DNA from: Corynebacterium lactis RW2-5
GTDB taxonomy: Bacteria > Actinomycetota > Actinomycetes > Mycobacteriales > Mycobacteriaceae
Assembly: GCF_001274895.1 (NCBI RefSeq)
Contig: NZ_CP006841.1
Location: 1,798,001 to 1,862,000 of the forward strand
Length of the DNA stretch: 64,000 bases
Direction: 5' to 3'
The notes under the pieces were generated by a model that worked only from the letters and a program-made list of their open reading frames with translations, searched no databases and was not told where the DNA came from. The translations under genes and the position numbers were made by a program. Positions within the stretch are counted from its first letter, which is position 1. Each line of letters starts with the position of its first letter. This document shows, piece after piece, positions 1-8,111 of the stretch.

Positions 1-384
1 GGCTGCGGAGTTCGCGTCGTGCTCGAGCTCGAGCGGCCGCGGCAAAAGCAAGGAAAGACGCCTGACTACATTCGCATCACGCCACGGCAAGTGAGGCGCA
101 AAACGGACCGTCTGACGATGTTCGTCGAGGAAACCCGCGACTGCGAGTCCAATCGCGCTGACATCGGGAAAACGCTCCACCAGCCGCTCCGAGGTCTGAA
201 CAATCCCCCTCTCAATCGCGTCGACACTTCCATCAGAGCTGGTCTGCACCCTACAGAGCACCTTGCCCTCGGCGCTGACTACCGATGCGCGGAGGTTGGT
301 TCCACCGATATCAAAACCGATTGCCGGTCGGCCTTTCGCGCTGCGGTCATCGCGCGGGGGCTCGTAGGAGTTAACGGTGGGCAT
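1..384 (-). CDS. glk: ROK-family glucokinase, N-terminal part (runs off the window)
   Basis: The frame is open from an ATG at 384 to the left edge and gives 128 codons with no stop. The start of the product has the sugar-kinase phosphate-1 motif IGFDIGGTNLRA (about residues 22-33), then AVAGFLDE and the ROK motif EHDANSAA at the edge. ROK glucokinases phosphorylate glucose to glucose-6-phosphate in the cytoplasm. In C. glutamicum glk lies directly beside the pimB' mannosyltransferase gene, as here, only 25 bp from its stop, so the two are probably co-transcribed. The C-terminal two thirds, with the zinc-binding cysteines, are outside the window. Family assignment is firm; sugar specificity is inferred from synteny. 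Confidence 0.9.
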   Translation of the reverse strand, partial: MPTVNSYEPPRDDRSAKGRPAIGFDIGGTNLRASVVSAEGKVLCRVQTSSDGSVDAIERGIVQTSERLVERFPDVSAIGLAVAGFLDEHRQTVRFAPHLPWRDANVVRRLSLLLPRPLELEHDANSAA

Positions 385-409
385 AAGTAACCATTATAAG
401 GAATTCGGG

Positions 410-1549
410 CTAGAAACCGAGAATCTTGCGAAATCGCGCGGACATCGCATCCCAGGTCCACTCAGCCTCCACATACTCACGCCCGCGACGCCCCATCGTC
501 ACGGCTAAGTCGCGATCGCCAAGGATTGTCAATAGGCCATGCGCCACCGCACGCGCCGAAGTCCCATCAACTACCAAACCGGTCTGCCCATCGAGTACGG
601 TCTCGGGAGCGCCGCCAGACTCACCTGCGACGACCGGAACACCACAAGCCTGCGCTTCGAGGTAGACAATTCCCAGTCCCTCAACATCGAGCCCCGCGCC
701 CCGGGTCCTTGCCGGCATCGCGAACACATCCGCAGCGTTGTAGTACGCCGGCAGATCCTCGTAGGACACCTTGCCGGCAAAAATCACCGAGTCCGCCACC
801 GCGCACTCGCGCGCCAGGTCGGACAGCGCCCCCCGCCGCGGACCATCACCGACAATCAGTAGTTTCGCTTCCGGATTCGAAGCCAAAACTGCAGGCATAC
901 TACGAATCAGCATGTCCTGCCCCTTTCGCCGCACAAGGCGGGAAATACACACCACGACCGGTGCGCCCTCAGCAATCGCATGCCGACGTCGAACCATTAG
1001 CCCCTGCTCCACCGAGGGAGAAAAACGCTGAGTATCCACGCCCGAAGGTAGCCGCTCGAAAGCGACGCCTGGCCCAAAAGCCGCGGCAAAGCGAGAACGC
1101 GTGTAGCGAGAGATATAGGTCACAACGTCGCTGGTTCGACCGATTTGCCGGAGCACCTGGCGCGCGCCAGGAATCATCGACCACCCTACCTCGTGGCCGT
1201 GGGTCGTCGAGATTATCCGGCGCGCTCCGGCCCGTCGGCAAGCGGGAGCAAGCAGCCCCAATGGCGCTGCCGCACCGAACCACACTGTGTCGATTTTCTC
1301 CCGCCGGATAATTTCCGCGATCTGTCGCGCGGTGTGCGGGAGCGGCAAGAGGACACGGTCCCGGGCCCGGTACACGCGGTACGGCAGAGAAGCATCGTAG
1401 GCCTCCTGCTCCCCCGTGCTGGTGCGGGTCGACGCGAATACGACTAGGCGTTCGGGGTCGAGGCAGGAACAAAAATCCCGCAGGTAGGACTCGATGCCAC
1501 CCAGCCGAGGTGGAAAATCGTTCGTGATCAGAAGCACTCTACCGGCCAT
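410..1549 (-). CDS. pimB': GDP-mannose-dependent phosphatidylinositol monomannoside mannosyltransferase (GT4)
   Basis: A 379-residue GT-B fold glycosyltransferase of family GT4. The N-terminal domain begins RVLLITNDFPPRLGGIESYL, a typical acceptor-side glycine-rich loop. The C-terminal donor domain has ISRLVRRKGQD, LLIVGDGP and the retaining EX7E motif (EGLGIVYLE). In Corynebacterium and Mycobacterium the protein at this position (Cg2400/Rv2188c) adds the second mannose in PIM biosynthesis, the root of lipomannan and lipoarabinomannan. It sits between two NlpC/P60 genes and glk, all on the minus strand. The function rests on synteny plus family; a different GT4 acceptor cannot be excluded. 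Confidence 0.85.
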   Translation of the reverse strand: MAGRVLLITNDFPPRLGGIESYLRDFCSCLDPERLVVFASTRTSTGEQEAYDASLPYRVYRARDRVLLPLPHTARQIAEIIRREKIDTVWFGAAAPLGLLAPACRRAGARRIISTTHGHEVGWSMIPGARQVLRQIGRTSDVVTYISRYTRSRFAAAFGPGVAFERLPSGVDTQRFSPSVEQGLMVRRRHAIAEGAPVVVCISRLVRRKGQDMLIRSMPAVLASNPEAKLLIVGDGPRRGALSDLARECAVADSVIFAGKVSYEDLPAYYNAADVFAMPARTRGAGLDVEGLGIVYLEAQACGVPVVAGESGGAPETVLDGQTGLVVDGTSARAVAHGLLTILGDRDLAVTMGRRGREYVEAEWTWDAMSARFRKILGF

Positions 1550-1585
1550 AAACGACCCCCAACTCGAACAGAACTGATTACGCCG

Positions 1586-2668
1586 CTAGTAGCGGACAGC
1601 GCCCTGGTAGGGACCGCCCTGGTCAATCGACACTACCTGCACCGGGATACCGTAGTCGGAGGCGTGAATGATCTGACCATTACCGATGTACATACCGACG
1701 TGAGTCACGCCCGGGTAGAAGCCGATAATGTCACCCGGCTGGAGCTCATCGCGCGAGACCGGCGTGCCGCCGGCCAACTGAGCCTGAGAGGTGCGCGGGA
1801 TAGACTTGCCAATCTGCTGGTATGCCCAGACCATCAGCCCCGAGCAATCGAACTCGGACGGCCCCGCAGCTCCCCAGGAGTACGGCGCGCCCAGCTTGGC
1901 CATAGCAGCATCGACCGCGGCGGACGAGCCGAGCAAATCCTTCAGCCCTTCCGTGACGGGGTTATTCTTCAGCATCCACGCAGAACGCTGATCAGTGCTC
2001 AACCCGTCGACCATGTTGCGGACCTCTTCGGCGCGGGCCTCGAGATCAGAGCTGCGCCGGTCGAGCTCTGTCCGACGTTTTGCCAGGTCATCGATCTGCT
2101 TGCGGATATCCTCCTGCAGTCGGAGGGCGTTGCGTTCCTCGGACTGGGCCGCCGCCTTGGAGTCGGCAACCTTAGCGACAGTTTCGTCATTATCCCGGAA
2201 CATCTTGTTGATATACGAGGTGCGGTCAATCGCGTCCTGCGCACTACCGGAACCAAGAGCAGCGGTAAGCGGATCAATCAGCTCTCCGCGCATGCGCTTC
2301 TTAGCGAAGTAGGAAATGTCGTCAGTGAGCCCATCCAGGTCACGCTGAGCTGCGGCTACCTTATCACGCGACGCAGCCAGGGCGCCCTCGGCCTTCTTGA
2401 GCTCGCCCTCCTTGCCCTTGACCTCATCATCCAAGGTCTTAACTTCCTCGGAGACCCCCTCGGTTTCGCGGGAGAGCTTTTCTAGCTCAGCTACGATCCC
2501 ATCCGCGGTAGATAAATCAAACTCCGAAGGTGCGGCATCCTGAGCATCCGCAACAGGGGCGAGGCTAACCGCCCCCAATAGGAGACCAGATACGGTCGCC
2601 GCACTGATAACACCACGAGGTGCACAACGCGCCTGAACTCGAATGTTTTTAGCCACTGACTTCCCCAT
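1586..2668 (-). CDS. Secreted NlpC/P60 peptidoglycan endopeptidase with coiled-coil N-terminus (RipA-like)
   Basis: A 360-residue secreted protein. It has a basic N-terminus, then a hydrophobic segment ending at an AxA-type site (VADAQDA, about residues 39-45). A long charged heptad-rich coiled coil spans about residues 55-220. The C-terminal NlpC/P60 domain carries the catalytic triad candidates Cys275 (EFDCSGLMVW), His323 (VTHVGMYIG) and His335 (IIHASD). Such enzymes cleave D-Glu-mDAP stem-peptide bonds during septum splitting, and the coiled coil usually keeps the enzyme inactive or tethers it to FtsX-type partners. The gene follows the smaller NlpC/P60 gene in the same direction, with a terminator between them, and precedes pimB'. 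It corresponds to the cg2401 position in C. glutamicum. Confidence 0.88.
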   Translation of the reverse strand: MGKSVAKNIRVQARCAPRGVISAATVSGLLLGAVSLAPVADAQDAAPSEFDLSTADGIVAELEKLSRETEGVSEEVKTLDDEVKGKEGELKKAEGALAASRDKVAAAQRDLDGLTDDISYFAKKRMRGELIDPLTAALGSGSAQDAIDRTSYINKMFRDNDETVAKVADSKAAAQSEERNALRLQEDIRKQIDDLAKRRTELDRRSSDLEARAEEVRNMVDGLSTDQRSAWMLKNNPVTEGLKDLLGSSAAVDAAMAKLGAPYSWGAAGPSEFDCSGLMVWAYQQIGKSIPRTSQAQLAGGTPVSRDELQPGDIIGFYPGVTHVGMYIGNGQIIHASDYGIPVQVVSIDQGGPYQGAVRY

Positions 2669-2773
2669 TTTCCCTGAAAGAGAGAATTACAAAACTTTAA
2701 AAATAGTATCAGTGCCGGATCTGGTAGACCTAGCTGAATTTCATAAAATCTGTGTTTTTGTTGCCATTAACAC

Positions 2774-2819
2774 AAAAACGCGTACCCCGTTCCCCTCGCC
2801 GAGAGGCACGAGATACGCG
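2774..2819 (-). terminator. Intrinsic terminator after the small NlpC/P60 gene
   Basis: Read on the minus strand, CGCGTA (2814-2819) pairs with TACGCG (2779-2784) around an imperfect GC-rich inner hairpin, followed by five U (2778-2774). It lies about 45 bp after the stop of the 2864-3427 gene, separating it from the downstream hydrolase. Confidence 0.6.
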
Positions 2820-2863
2820 ATGCAGCTTGAATTAAGCCGCTTTAGCTCTTCGAGCGTGCGCTA

Positions 2864-3427
2864 CTAGAAGCGGACGATGTTGTGAACCGGCATGTAGTTC
2901 ATCGGAGCTTCCTTGACGACGTCACCGGTCTGCGGAGCGTGAATCACGTTGCCATTACCGGAGAAGATGCCGACGTGGGTTGCACCGGAGTAGAAGGAAA
3001 CGATGTCACCGAGATCCGGAGAGGAAACCGGGGAACCCGAGGAGGCCTGAGCCTGAGAGGTGCGCGGGATGGACTTGCCAACCTGCTGGTAAGCCCAGGA
3101 GGTCAGGCCGGAGCAGTCGAAGCCGCCCGGCTGAGAGCCGCCCCACACGTACGGGGTGCCGATCTGGGAACGAGCAGCGTCCACAATCTTCGCACCGGTG
3201 GACTGAGCAGCGCTGGTGATGTCGCCGCCACCGAAGTTGGAGAACTGGCCGACGATCTGCTGGACGCCCGGAACCTGCGGAGAATCGAAGCCACCCAGGA
3301 CACCCTGGATGTCATTCAGTGGATTTGCGGATGCAGCCGGAACTGCGAGGGCGGTGACGCTGGCGACGGTTGCGCCGAAGGCTGCTGCGTTGCGGGCGAA
3401 GTTAGAACGACGGTGGTGCTTACCCAT
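2864..3427 (-). CDS. Secreted NlpC/P60 peptidoglycan hydrolase (NlpC)
   Basis: A 187-residue secreted enzyme with a signal peptide (MGKHHRRSNF, hydrophobic core to AVPAASANP, cleavage near residue 35), a short linker and a C-terminal NlpC/P60 domain. Catalytic candidates are Cys105 (GFDCSGLTSW), His151 (ATHVGIFSG) and His163 (VIHAPQ). It lacks the coiled coil of its neighbour, so it is probably a free hydrolase. It corresponds to C. glutamicum nlpC (cg2402 position), a known MtrAB-controlled gene. A c-di-AMP riboswitch lies in its leader. The ATG at 3427 is preceded by a purine-rich GGAG 9 nt upstream. Confidence 0.9.
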   Translation of the reverse strand: MGKHHRRSNFARNAAAFGATVASVTALAVPAASANPLNDIQGVLGGFDSPQVPGVQQIVGQFSNFGGGDITSAAQSTGAKIVDAARSQIGTPYVWGGSQPGGFDCSGLTSWAYQQVGKSIPRTSQAQASSGSPVSSPDLGDIVSFYSGATHVGIFSGNGNVIHAPQTGDVVKEAPMNYMPVHNIVRF

Positions 3428-3449
3428 GATTTAAAACTCCAAAATCTTC

Positions 3450-3600
3450 CTGTTTAAGCCGACCGGGTTAGCTGACGGGTTCGGAAGAATGGAAGACTTC
3501 CTACCCTCCGGGATTTCCCCTTTGGGATTCACCCCAAGGTTTGAGGTGGGTCCCCGGCTCGATTTCACTCCGCCACTGTTGGTCTCAGTAGTGAAGATCT
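3450..3600 (-). ncRNA. c-di-AMP (ydaO-yuaA) riboswitch upstream of nlpC
   Basis: On the minus strand the leader contains, in order, the conserved blocks of the ydaO-yuaA aptamer: GCCGGGGACCCA (ends at 3547), TTGGGGTGAATCCC (about 3524-3537), GGAGGGTAGG, and CCCGTCAGCTAACCCGG (about 3463-3479), followed by a GTCGGC closing segment. This order and spacing match the family seen upstream of actinobacterial cell-wall hydrolases (established knowledge). The aptamer ends about 25 nt before the ATG and I see no strong intrinsic terminator between, so control may act on translation initiation or RNA stability. Exact aptamer borders are approximate. Confidence 0.88.
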
Positions 3601-3733
3601 TCGATTAGGCTCTGTGTTTTCTTATCAATGATCGGCACCACTCGAAGTGGCCCCGTTTCAATGTCTCGATTAGGTTACGAAACAGCATCAACTTTTGTCT
3701 ACCCGGTTATGCAAATTCGGCCGCTTTATCGAG

Positions 3734-3786
3734 CCGTTATCACCCTGAACCCCAATCCGTTACCTGCCCGTTATAAAGAGCCGTAA
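3734..3786 (-). promoter_or_regulatory. Direct repeats TAACGG upstream of nlpC, candidate response-regulator site
   Basis: On the minus strand TAACGG occurs at 3734-3739, 3757-3762 and 3768-3773, with a TTACGG variant at 3781-3786. Two copies start 11 bp apart, one helical turn, as OmpR-family regulators favour. MtrA, an OmpR-family regulator, controls nlpC-type genes in C. glutamicum (established), so it is the first candidate. The match to its true motif was not tested. Confidence 0.4.
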
Positions 3787-3905
3787 CGCACTCTAAAAAC
3801 TAATAACAGATTGATAAATACCTTTCTGCCTGCGATTTTGTTTAACCCCTCAACAAAGGGGCGGTCACAACATCCAGAGCTGTAAAAATTCTTCACTATC
3901 CATAT

Positions 3906-3921
3906 TGTGATTCGCGTCACA
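3906..3921. promoter_or_regulatory. GlxR/CRP-type binding site
   Basis: TGTGA-TTCGCG-TCACA fits the GlxR/CRP consensus TGTGA-N6-TCACA with both half-sites perfect. It lies in the divergent region, 78 bp upstream of the exonuclease start and about 480 bp upstream of nlpC. GlxR is the global cAMP-type regulator of Corynebacterium. Confidence 0.7.
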
Positions 3922-3999
3922 TACAGCCTTTAGGTTCACCAAATTTCCCTGAAGTCACAATTTTCACACCTCGATAACGGGGAAATTAAGATGTAGTTC

Positions 4000-5694
4000 G
4001 TGGACGACCATCAAGGGAAACTCTTCTTCCCGCATCGCGCTGACACCGACGAAACGTCGGAAAGCGAAGCGAGCATCGCCCCGCCAGACCCGAGCTCGGA
4101 AGCGCCGGCTGAGGATAGTTCACTTTTTGACACTACTTTCGTCGTCGTTGACCTCGAAACCACCGGCCTTAAAGCGGGCGAAGACCAAATCCTTGAAATT
4201 GGCGCCGCAAAAGTCCGGGGTGGCACGGTCCTGGAGACCTTTTCGGAACTCATCGATCCCGGAGCCCCGATTCCCGACTACATCACTACCCTCACCGGCA
4301 TCACTGACGCCGACGTCGCAGACGAGCCCCAAATTGGCACCGTCCTCCCTCGCTTCTTCGAATTCGCCCGCAACGCAATCTGGGTGGCTCACAACGCCAA
4401 ATTCGACCTTGGCTTCCTCCGTCAGGCCTCGGCAGACCTCGACATCGCCTGGCCCTCGCCGCAGGTGGTCGACACCCTCGAGCTATCCCGCCGCCTCATC
4501 GAGCGAAGCAAAGTCGGCAGGTATCGCCTCTCCAACCTGGCGAAGTTCGTCGGCTCACCCGTCCGACCCTCCCACCGTGCGCTTGACGACGCCCTCGCCA
4601 CCGCCGACGTCCTCCACTACCTCATTGAGCGCCTGGCGGGACACCATGTGGAAACCAACGACCAACTCACCCAATTCTCAACGAAGGTCCCCTCCGAGAT
4701 TCGCGCTAAGAGGTCCCTCGCGGCCCAAGCCCCGCACAGCCCTGGTGTCTATATTTTTCGGTCTTCAAATGGCGACCCCTTATATATTGGAACCGCAGTG
4801 GACCTTCGACGTAGGCTGCTGCAATATTTCAACGGCTCCGATTCCCGGCGCAAGATTACAGAGATGCTCCGGCTAGCGGATTCTATCGAGACCATCGAGT
4901 GCTGCCACGGTCTCGAGGCAGAGGTGCGAGAGGCAAGACTCATCTCATCGCTTCGACCTCCCTACAACAGACAGCGCACCGAACCTACCCGCGGCTGGTA
5001 CATCGTTGCCGCGCCGATTTCTTCCGCGCCGGCCAAGATCTCTCGCACTGCTACCCTGCCTACGAAGGTCCGCGGTAAGGGCGCGGCAGAAAACTCGACG
5101 ACTCTCAGCCTCGGCCCCTTCCGGACCAAAGACACCGCTACCGCGATCCGGGACAGGTTTATCGATCGCAGTGAAGACTTCCGCACGACACTGACCGAAA
5201 TCCTGGACGGCGGCAAGAGCGAGATCGAGGACATGTTGGAAGAAATCTCAGCACTAGCCGACTCCCACCGATTCCAGCGGGCCGCCGTCCAGCGGGACCG
5301 GGCCGCCGATTTCATCTCAACCCTCGATCGCCAGCAACGGCTAGCCACCCTTGCGGCCATTCCGTCACTCCAGATTGCCTACCCCGACGGCGCGGGTGGC
5401 TGGCACCTGGCCGAGGTAAAGTACGGGCGCCTAACTGCTGCCGGAACCGCGCCCCGCGGCAGCAATTCCGAATACATTACAAAACCGCTGGAAGCAGCTT
5501 CATCCACCGTCGTACCGGATACCTCTATATATAAAGGAGCATCCATAGATGAACTCGCAATTATCTGGAAGTGGATTCTCCGCCCCGAAGTGCGGCTAAA
5601 GCCCACCGGAGGCGACCTTTCCAGCCCGATTGACGGGGCGGGAAAATTCATCCAGTGGGCTCGAGATGCCGCGGATGCGCGCCGCTCAAAATAG
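4000..5694 (+). CDS. DEDDh exonuclease fused to a GIY-YIG (UvrC-like) nuclease domain
   Basis: A 564-residue two-domain protein. Residues about 45-215 form a DnaQ-like DEDDh exonuclease: VVDLETTG (Asp51, Glu53), VAHNAKFDLGFL and SHRALDDALAT. Residues about 240-330 form a GIY-YIG nuclease: SPGVYIF, then LYIGTAVDLRRRLLQYF. The rest resembles the UvrC-associated C-terminal part of Rv2191-type proteins. Likely a DNA-repair nuclease. The same neighbour order (NlpC/P60, this gene, trpD, ctaE) occurs in M. tuberculosis Rv2190c-Rv2193. The start is a GTG at 4000. The purine-rich GGGGAAA at 3979-3985 is better spaced for an ATG at 3991 that is immediately followed by TAG, so the real initiation is uncertain. 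Confidence 0.85.
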   Translation: MDDHQGKLFFPHRADTDETSESEASIAPPDPSSEAPAEDSSLFDTTFVVVDLETTGLKAGEDQILEIGAAKVRGGTVLETFSELIDPGAPIPDYITTLTGITDADVADEPQIGTVLPRFFEFARNAIWVAHNAKFDLGFLRQASADLDIAWPSPQVVDTLELSRRLIERSKVGRYRLSNLAKFVGSPVRPSHRALDDALATADVLHYLIERLAGHHVETNDQLTQFSTKVPSEIRAKRSLAAQAPHSPGVYIFRSSNGDPLYIGTAVDLRRRLLQYFNGSDSRRKITEMLRLADSIETIECCHGLEAEVREARLISSLRPPYNRQRTEPTRGWYIVAAPISSAPAKISRTATLPTKVRGKGAAENSTTLSLGPFRTKDTATAIRDRFIDRSEDFRTTLTEILDGGKSEIEDMLEEISALADSHRFQRAAVQRDRAADFISTLDRQQRLATLAAIPSLQIAYPDGAGGWHLAEVKYGRLTAAGTAPRGSNSEYITKPLEAASSTVVPDTSIYKGASIDELAIIWKWILRPEVRLKPTGGDLSSPIDGAGKFIQWARDAADARRSK

Positions 5695-5751
5695 ACGCGG
5701 CTAGATTTCAGCGATGAATGCCGGAATTACTTACTCGCAGCGCTCACCTAT

Positions 5752-6825
5752 TTAATTGCTAGTTGCTGCGTTGATAATCTCTGCACACAGACCAGAGTCC
5801 AAAGTGCGCTGAACGTCCTCGATCGCAAGGGCCATCGACTCTCGCAAGCTCTTTCCACCGAGACCACGAGATGCAACAAGAGCAGCCGCCGAATTCAGGA
5901 CGACCGCATCACGGATCGGACCTCTCAATTCACCGGACCAGACCTTCCGGGCAACCTCTGCGTTGTAGGCCGGATCACCTCCGCGGAGAGCATCGTGAGG
6001 AGCGTACTCCATACCGTAATCATGAGGATCAATGACATCCTGGTGGACCGAGCCCTCCGATACTACGAATACCCGGGTCGGGCCCGTCACTGTAATCTCA
6101 TCGAGCCCATCGCTGCCCCGGACGACGAGAACGCTCTGGCCACGACGAGCAAAAGTATTCGCCATAGTCTCCATCAGATCTTCAAAGGCACAGCCAATGA
6201 GGCTCGCCTTCGGACGCGCCGGATTAGTCAGGGGCCCCAAAAGGTTGAACAGGGTCGGCACCGCGAGCTCCTTGCGGACCGGACCGGCGAAACGCATCGC
6301 CGGATGGTAGCGAGCTGCGAACAAGAAACGCAGGAAGAACTCGGGGTGCTCCGCAGATGAGACCACGCCGTCCTCAATGTCGATTCCCAAGGCCTCGAGC
6401 ATGTCCGCGCCACCGGACTTCGACGATGCTGCGCGGTTTCCGTGCTTGAGGACCGGAGTACCCGAAGCTGCGATGACCACCATGGACATTGTCGAAATGT
6501 TGACGGTATGCGCCCCGTCTCCACCCGTGCCGACAATATCTACCGCACCGCGGGACACGGCGTCGGCAAGCCCATCCGAAGGGACCGGCCGAGCGAAGGA
6601 GAGCATGCCGTCTGCGGCGGCGTCGAGCTCTGCCGGGGTGATTCCCTTGGCGAGGAGACCGAATGCGAAAGTCGCGGTGTGAACGTCATCGGATACGCCG
6701 GACATGATCTGGTCCATCGCGAAACCGATACCTTCAGCGGAGACCTCTTTGCCGGCGCCGATGGTTGCGAGGACCTCGCGCCACTTCGCGACCACCTTGT
6801 CATGGTTCAATCCGCTCATAATCAT
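5752..6825 (-). CDS. trpD: Anthranilate phosphoribosyltransferase
   Basis: A 357-residue enzyme that transfers phosphoribose from PRPP to anthranilate in tryptophan synthesis. Visible motifs are VGTGGDGAHTVNIST (PRPP-binding glycine-rich loop, about residues 96-110), KHGNRAASSKSGGADMLEALG (anthranilate/PRPP site) and the NLLGPLTNPARP loop. The gene is not in a trp operon here; it lies between the exonuclease and ctaE, as in mycobacteria. Two ATG codons (6825 and 6819) are in frame. GGAAAGGAAG sits just upstream and serves either. It is convergent with the exonuclease gene (57 bp between stops). Confidence 0.92.
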   Translation of the reverse strand: MIMSGLNHDKVVAKWREVLATIGAGKEVSAEGIGFAMDQIMSGVSDDVHTATFAFGLLAKGITPAELDAAADGMLSFARPVPSDGLADAVSRGAVDIVGTGGDGAHTVNISTMSMVVIAASGTPVLKHGNRAASSKSGGADMLEALGIDIEDGVVSSAEHPEFFLRFLFAARYHPAMRFAGPVRKELAVPTLFNLLGPLTNPARPKASLIGCAFEDLMETMANTFARRGQSVLVVRGSDGLDEITVTGPTRVFVVSEGSVHQDVIDPHDYGMEYAPHDALRGGDPAYNAEVARKVWSGELRGPIRDAVVLNSAAALVASRGLGGKSLRESMALAIEDVQRTLDSGLCAEIINAATSN

Positions 6826-6973
6826 TCACTTCCTTTCCGCAACCTCGCAGAGCCGCTGGCACGCTCGAGACAACGCAGTCTCACCGACAACGATTGATTC
6901 GACAGCCGGTTAGATAATTGCCAACGAGCAGGCAATCGACTCGTATATTTGAAATAGGTATTAAGAAAAACAT

Positions 6974-6990
6974 ACAGACCGGCGGTCAGT
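6974..6990. promoter_or_regulatory. TetR-type palindromic operator candidate
   Basis: The 17-mer ACAGACCGGCGGTCAGT is symmetrical (AC-GACCG-CGGTC-GT around a central G), with one mismatched position per arm. GACCG..CGGTC dyads are typical TetR-family operators. It lies 22 bp upstream of a possible small ORF and 150 bp from trpD. Confidence 0.45.
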
Positions 6991-7012
6991 CGCGCATACA
7001 TTGGGGATCGTT

Positions 7013-7102
7013 ATGTCCGTCTTGCCCGTCTCCCCCAGCCTCTTCCCCCAAAACGGGTCGCTGACCATCGCGGTGGAAAACAACTCGGGGGAACTAGGTT
7101 AA
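7013..7102 (+). CDS. Possible small protein, 29 residues
   Basis: The ORF starts with ATG at 7013, preceded by GGGGA 6 nt upstream and by the TetR-type palindrome. It would encode MSVLPVSPSLFPQNG and a further 14 residues, with no recognisable domain or membrane segment. Support is only a plausible ribosome-binding site and the operator upstream; it may be spurious. Confidence 0.25.
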   Translation: MSVLPVSPSLFPQNGSLTIAVENNSGELG

Positions 7103-7420
7103 GATATTCGTTACATAACCGGGCAATTGAATATGAGGCACTCCCCGGCAGGCCTTGCCGAGAATGACAAGCAGGAGCGCCGAGCGCAGTTTTTAGACTG
7201 CTGTTCCGACATTGATCGAAATTACTGTTGACTGGGGATTGCCCCGTCCCGCGACATAAACTATCCCGGTCGTAAAACACCCCCACAAAGTTCCCACCAG
7301 TTGGAAAATTTAGTGAAATTCTCAGAAAACCGAGAACGCGACCTGGGCTTTTAGGAATTTTTATACAAAATCGGGGGTTGCAACGTGACTACAGCTTAAG
7401 AACAGTCCATACTGTTATAT

Positions 7421-8035
7421 GTGACGAGCGCAGTTGAAAATCAAGGTATGACAGCACCACGTCGTGCCGCTACACTGAACCGGCCCAATATGGTCAGTGT
7501 CGGCACAATCGTGTTCCTGTCTCAGGAATTAATGTTCTTCGCCGGCTTGTTCGCGATGTACTTCGTGTCACGCGCCAACGGCCAGGGCGAATCATGGGAT
7601 TGGGGAACGGGCCACCTCAACGTCCCTTACGCATGTGTGATTACGGCGATTCTGATTTCGTCTTCGTTCACTGCCCAGTGGGGCGTGTTCGCAGCCGAAC
7701 GCGGCGACGTTTTTGCACTCCGTAAGTGGTACGCACTGTCGACCGCCCTGGGTGCAGTGTTCCTCGTGGGCCAGGCCTACGAGTACATCACCCTGGTCGG
7801 CCACGGCCTCACAATCCAGAACTCGATTTACGGTTCGGTCTTCTTCATCACCACCGGATTCCACGCCGCCCACGTTCTCGCGGGTGTGCTGGCCTTCGTC
7901 GTGGTGCTGATTCGTACCGCTAAGTCGAAGTTCACCCCGGCGCAGGCGACCGCTGCCATCGTAGTTTCCTACTACTGGCACTTCGTCGACGTCGTGTGGA
8001 TTGGCCTGTTCATCACCATCTACTTCATCCAGTAG
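7421..8035 (+). CDS. ctaE: Cytochrome aa3 oxidase subunit III
   Basis: A 204-residue membrane protein with five predicted transmembrane helices. The family signatures are [23 protein letters not shown] (shown here in part: [14 protein letters not shown]), [15 protein letters not shown] and [14 protein letters not shown]. It is the third core subunit of the proton-pumping cytochrome c oxidase in the plasma membrane. The start is GTG at 7421, matching the C. glutamicum N-terminus (MTSAV...). It is followed after 76 bp by qcrCAB, giving the ctaE-qcrCAB cluster that encodes the bc1-aa3 supercomplex. There is no clear Shine-Dalgarno; an upstream TACTGT (7410-7415) could give an almost leaderless mRNA. 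Confidence 0.96.
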   Translation: MTSAVENQGMTAPRRAATLNRPNMVSVGTIVFLSQELMFFAGLFAMYFVSRANGQGESWDWGTGHLNVPYACVITAILISSSFTAQWGVFAAERGDVFALRKWYALSTALGAVFLVGQAYEYITLVGHGLTIQNSIYGSVFFITTGFHAAHVLAGVLAFVVVLIRTAKSKFTPAQATAAIVVSYYWHFVDVVWIGLFITIYFIQ

Positions 8036-8111
8036 GCCGTATCGGCCGTCCTAAATTCGGGTACGGCCTACAGCCCATCCACTTTCCACGAACAGTCTCA
8101 AAGGGAAAAAG

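Larger units (their letters stand above)
3428..3999. other. Divergent 572-bp intergenic region
   Basis: The region between nlpC (minus) and the exonuclease (plus) holds the riboswitch next to nlpC, the TAACGG repeats and the GlxR-type site. AT-rich stretches around 3790-3860 could contain promoters for either direction, but I could not assign a convincing -35/-10 pair. Confidence 0.7.
6826..7420. other. 595-bp divergent region between trpD and ctaE
   Basis: Contains a TetR-type palindrome (6974-6990), a possible 29-codon ORF (7013-7102) and a GGGG-ATTG-CCCC hairpin near 7212-7223. Otherwise it is AT-rich and without recognisable genes. The last 60 bp before ctaE are very AT-rich, with a candidate -10 close to the start codon. 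Confidence 0.6.
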
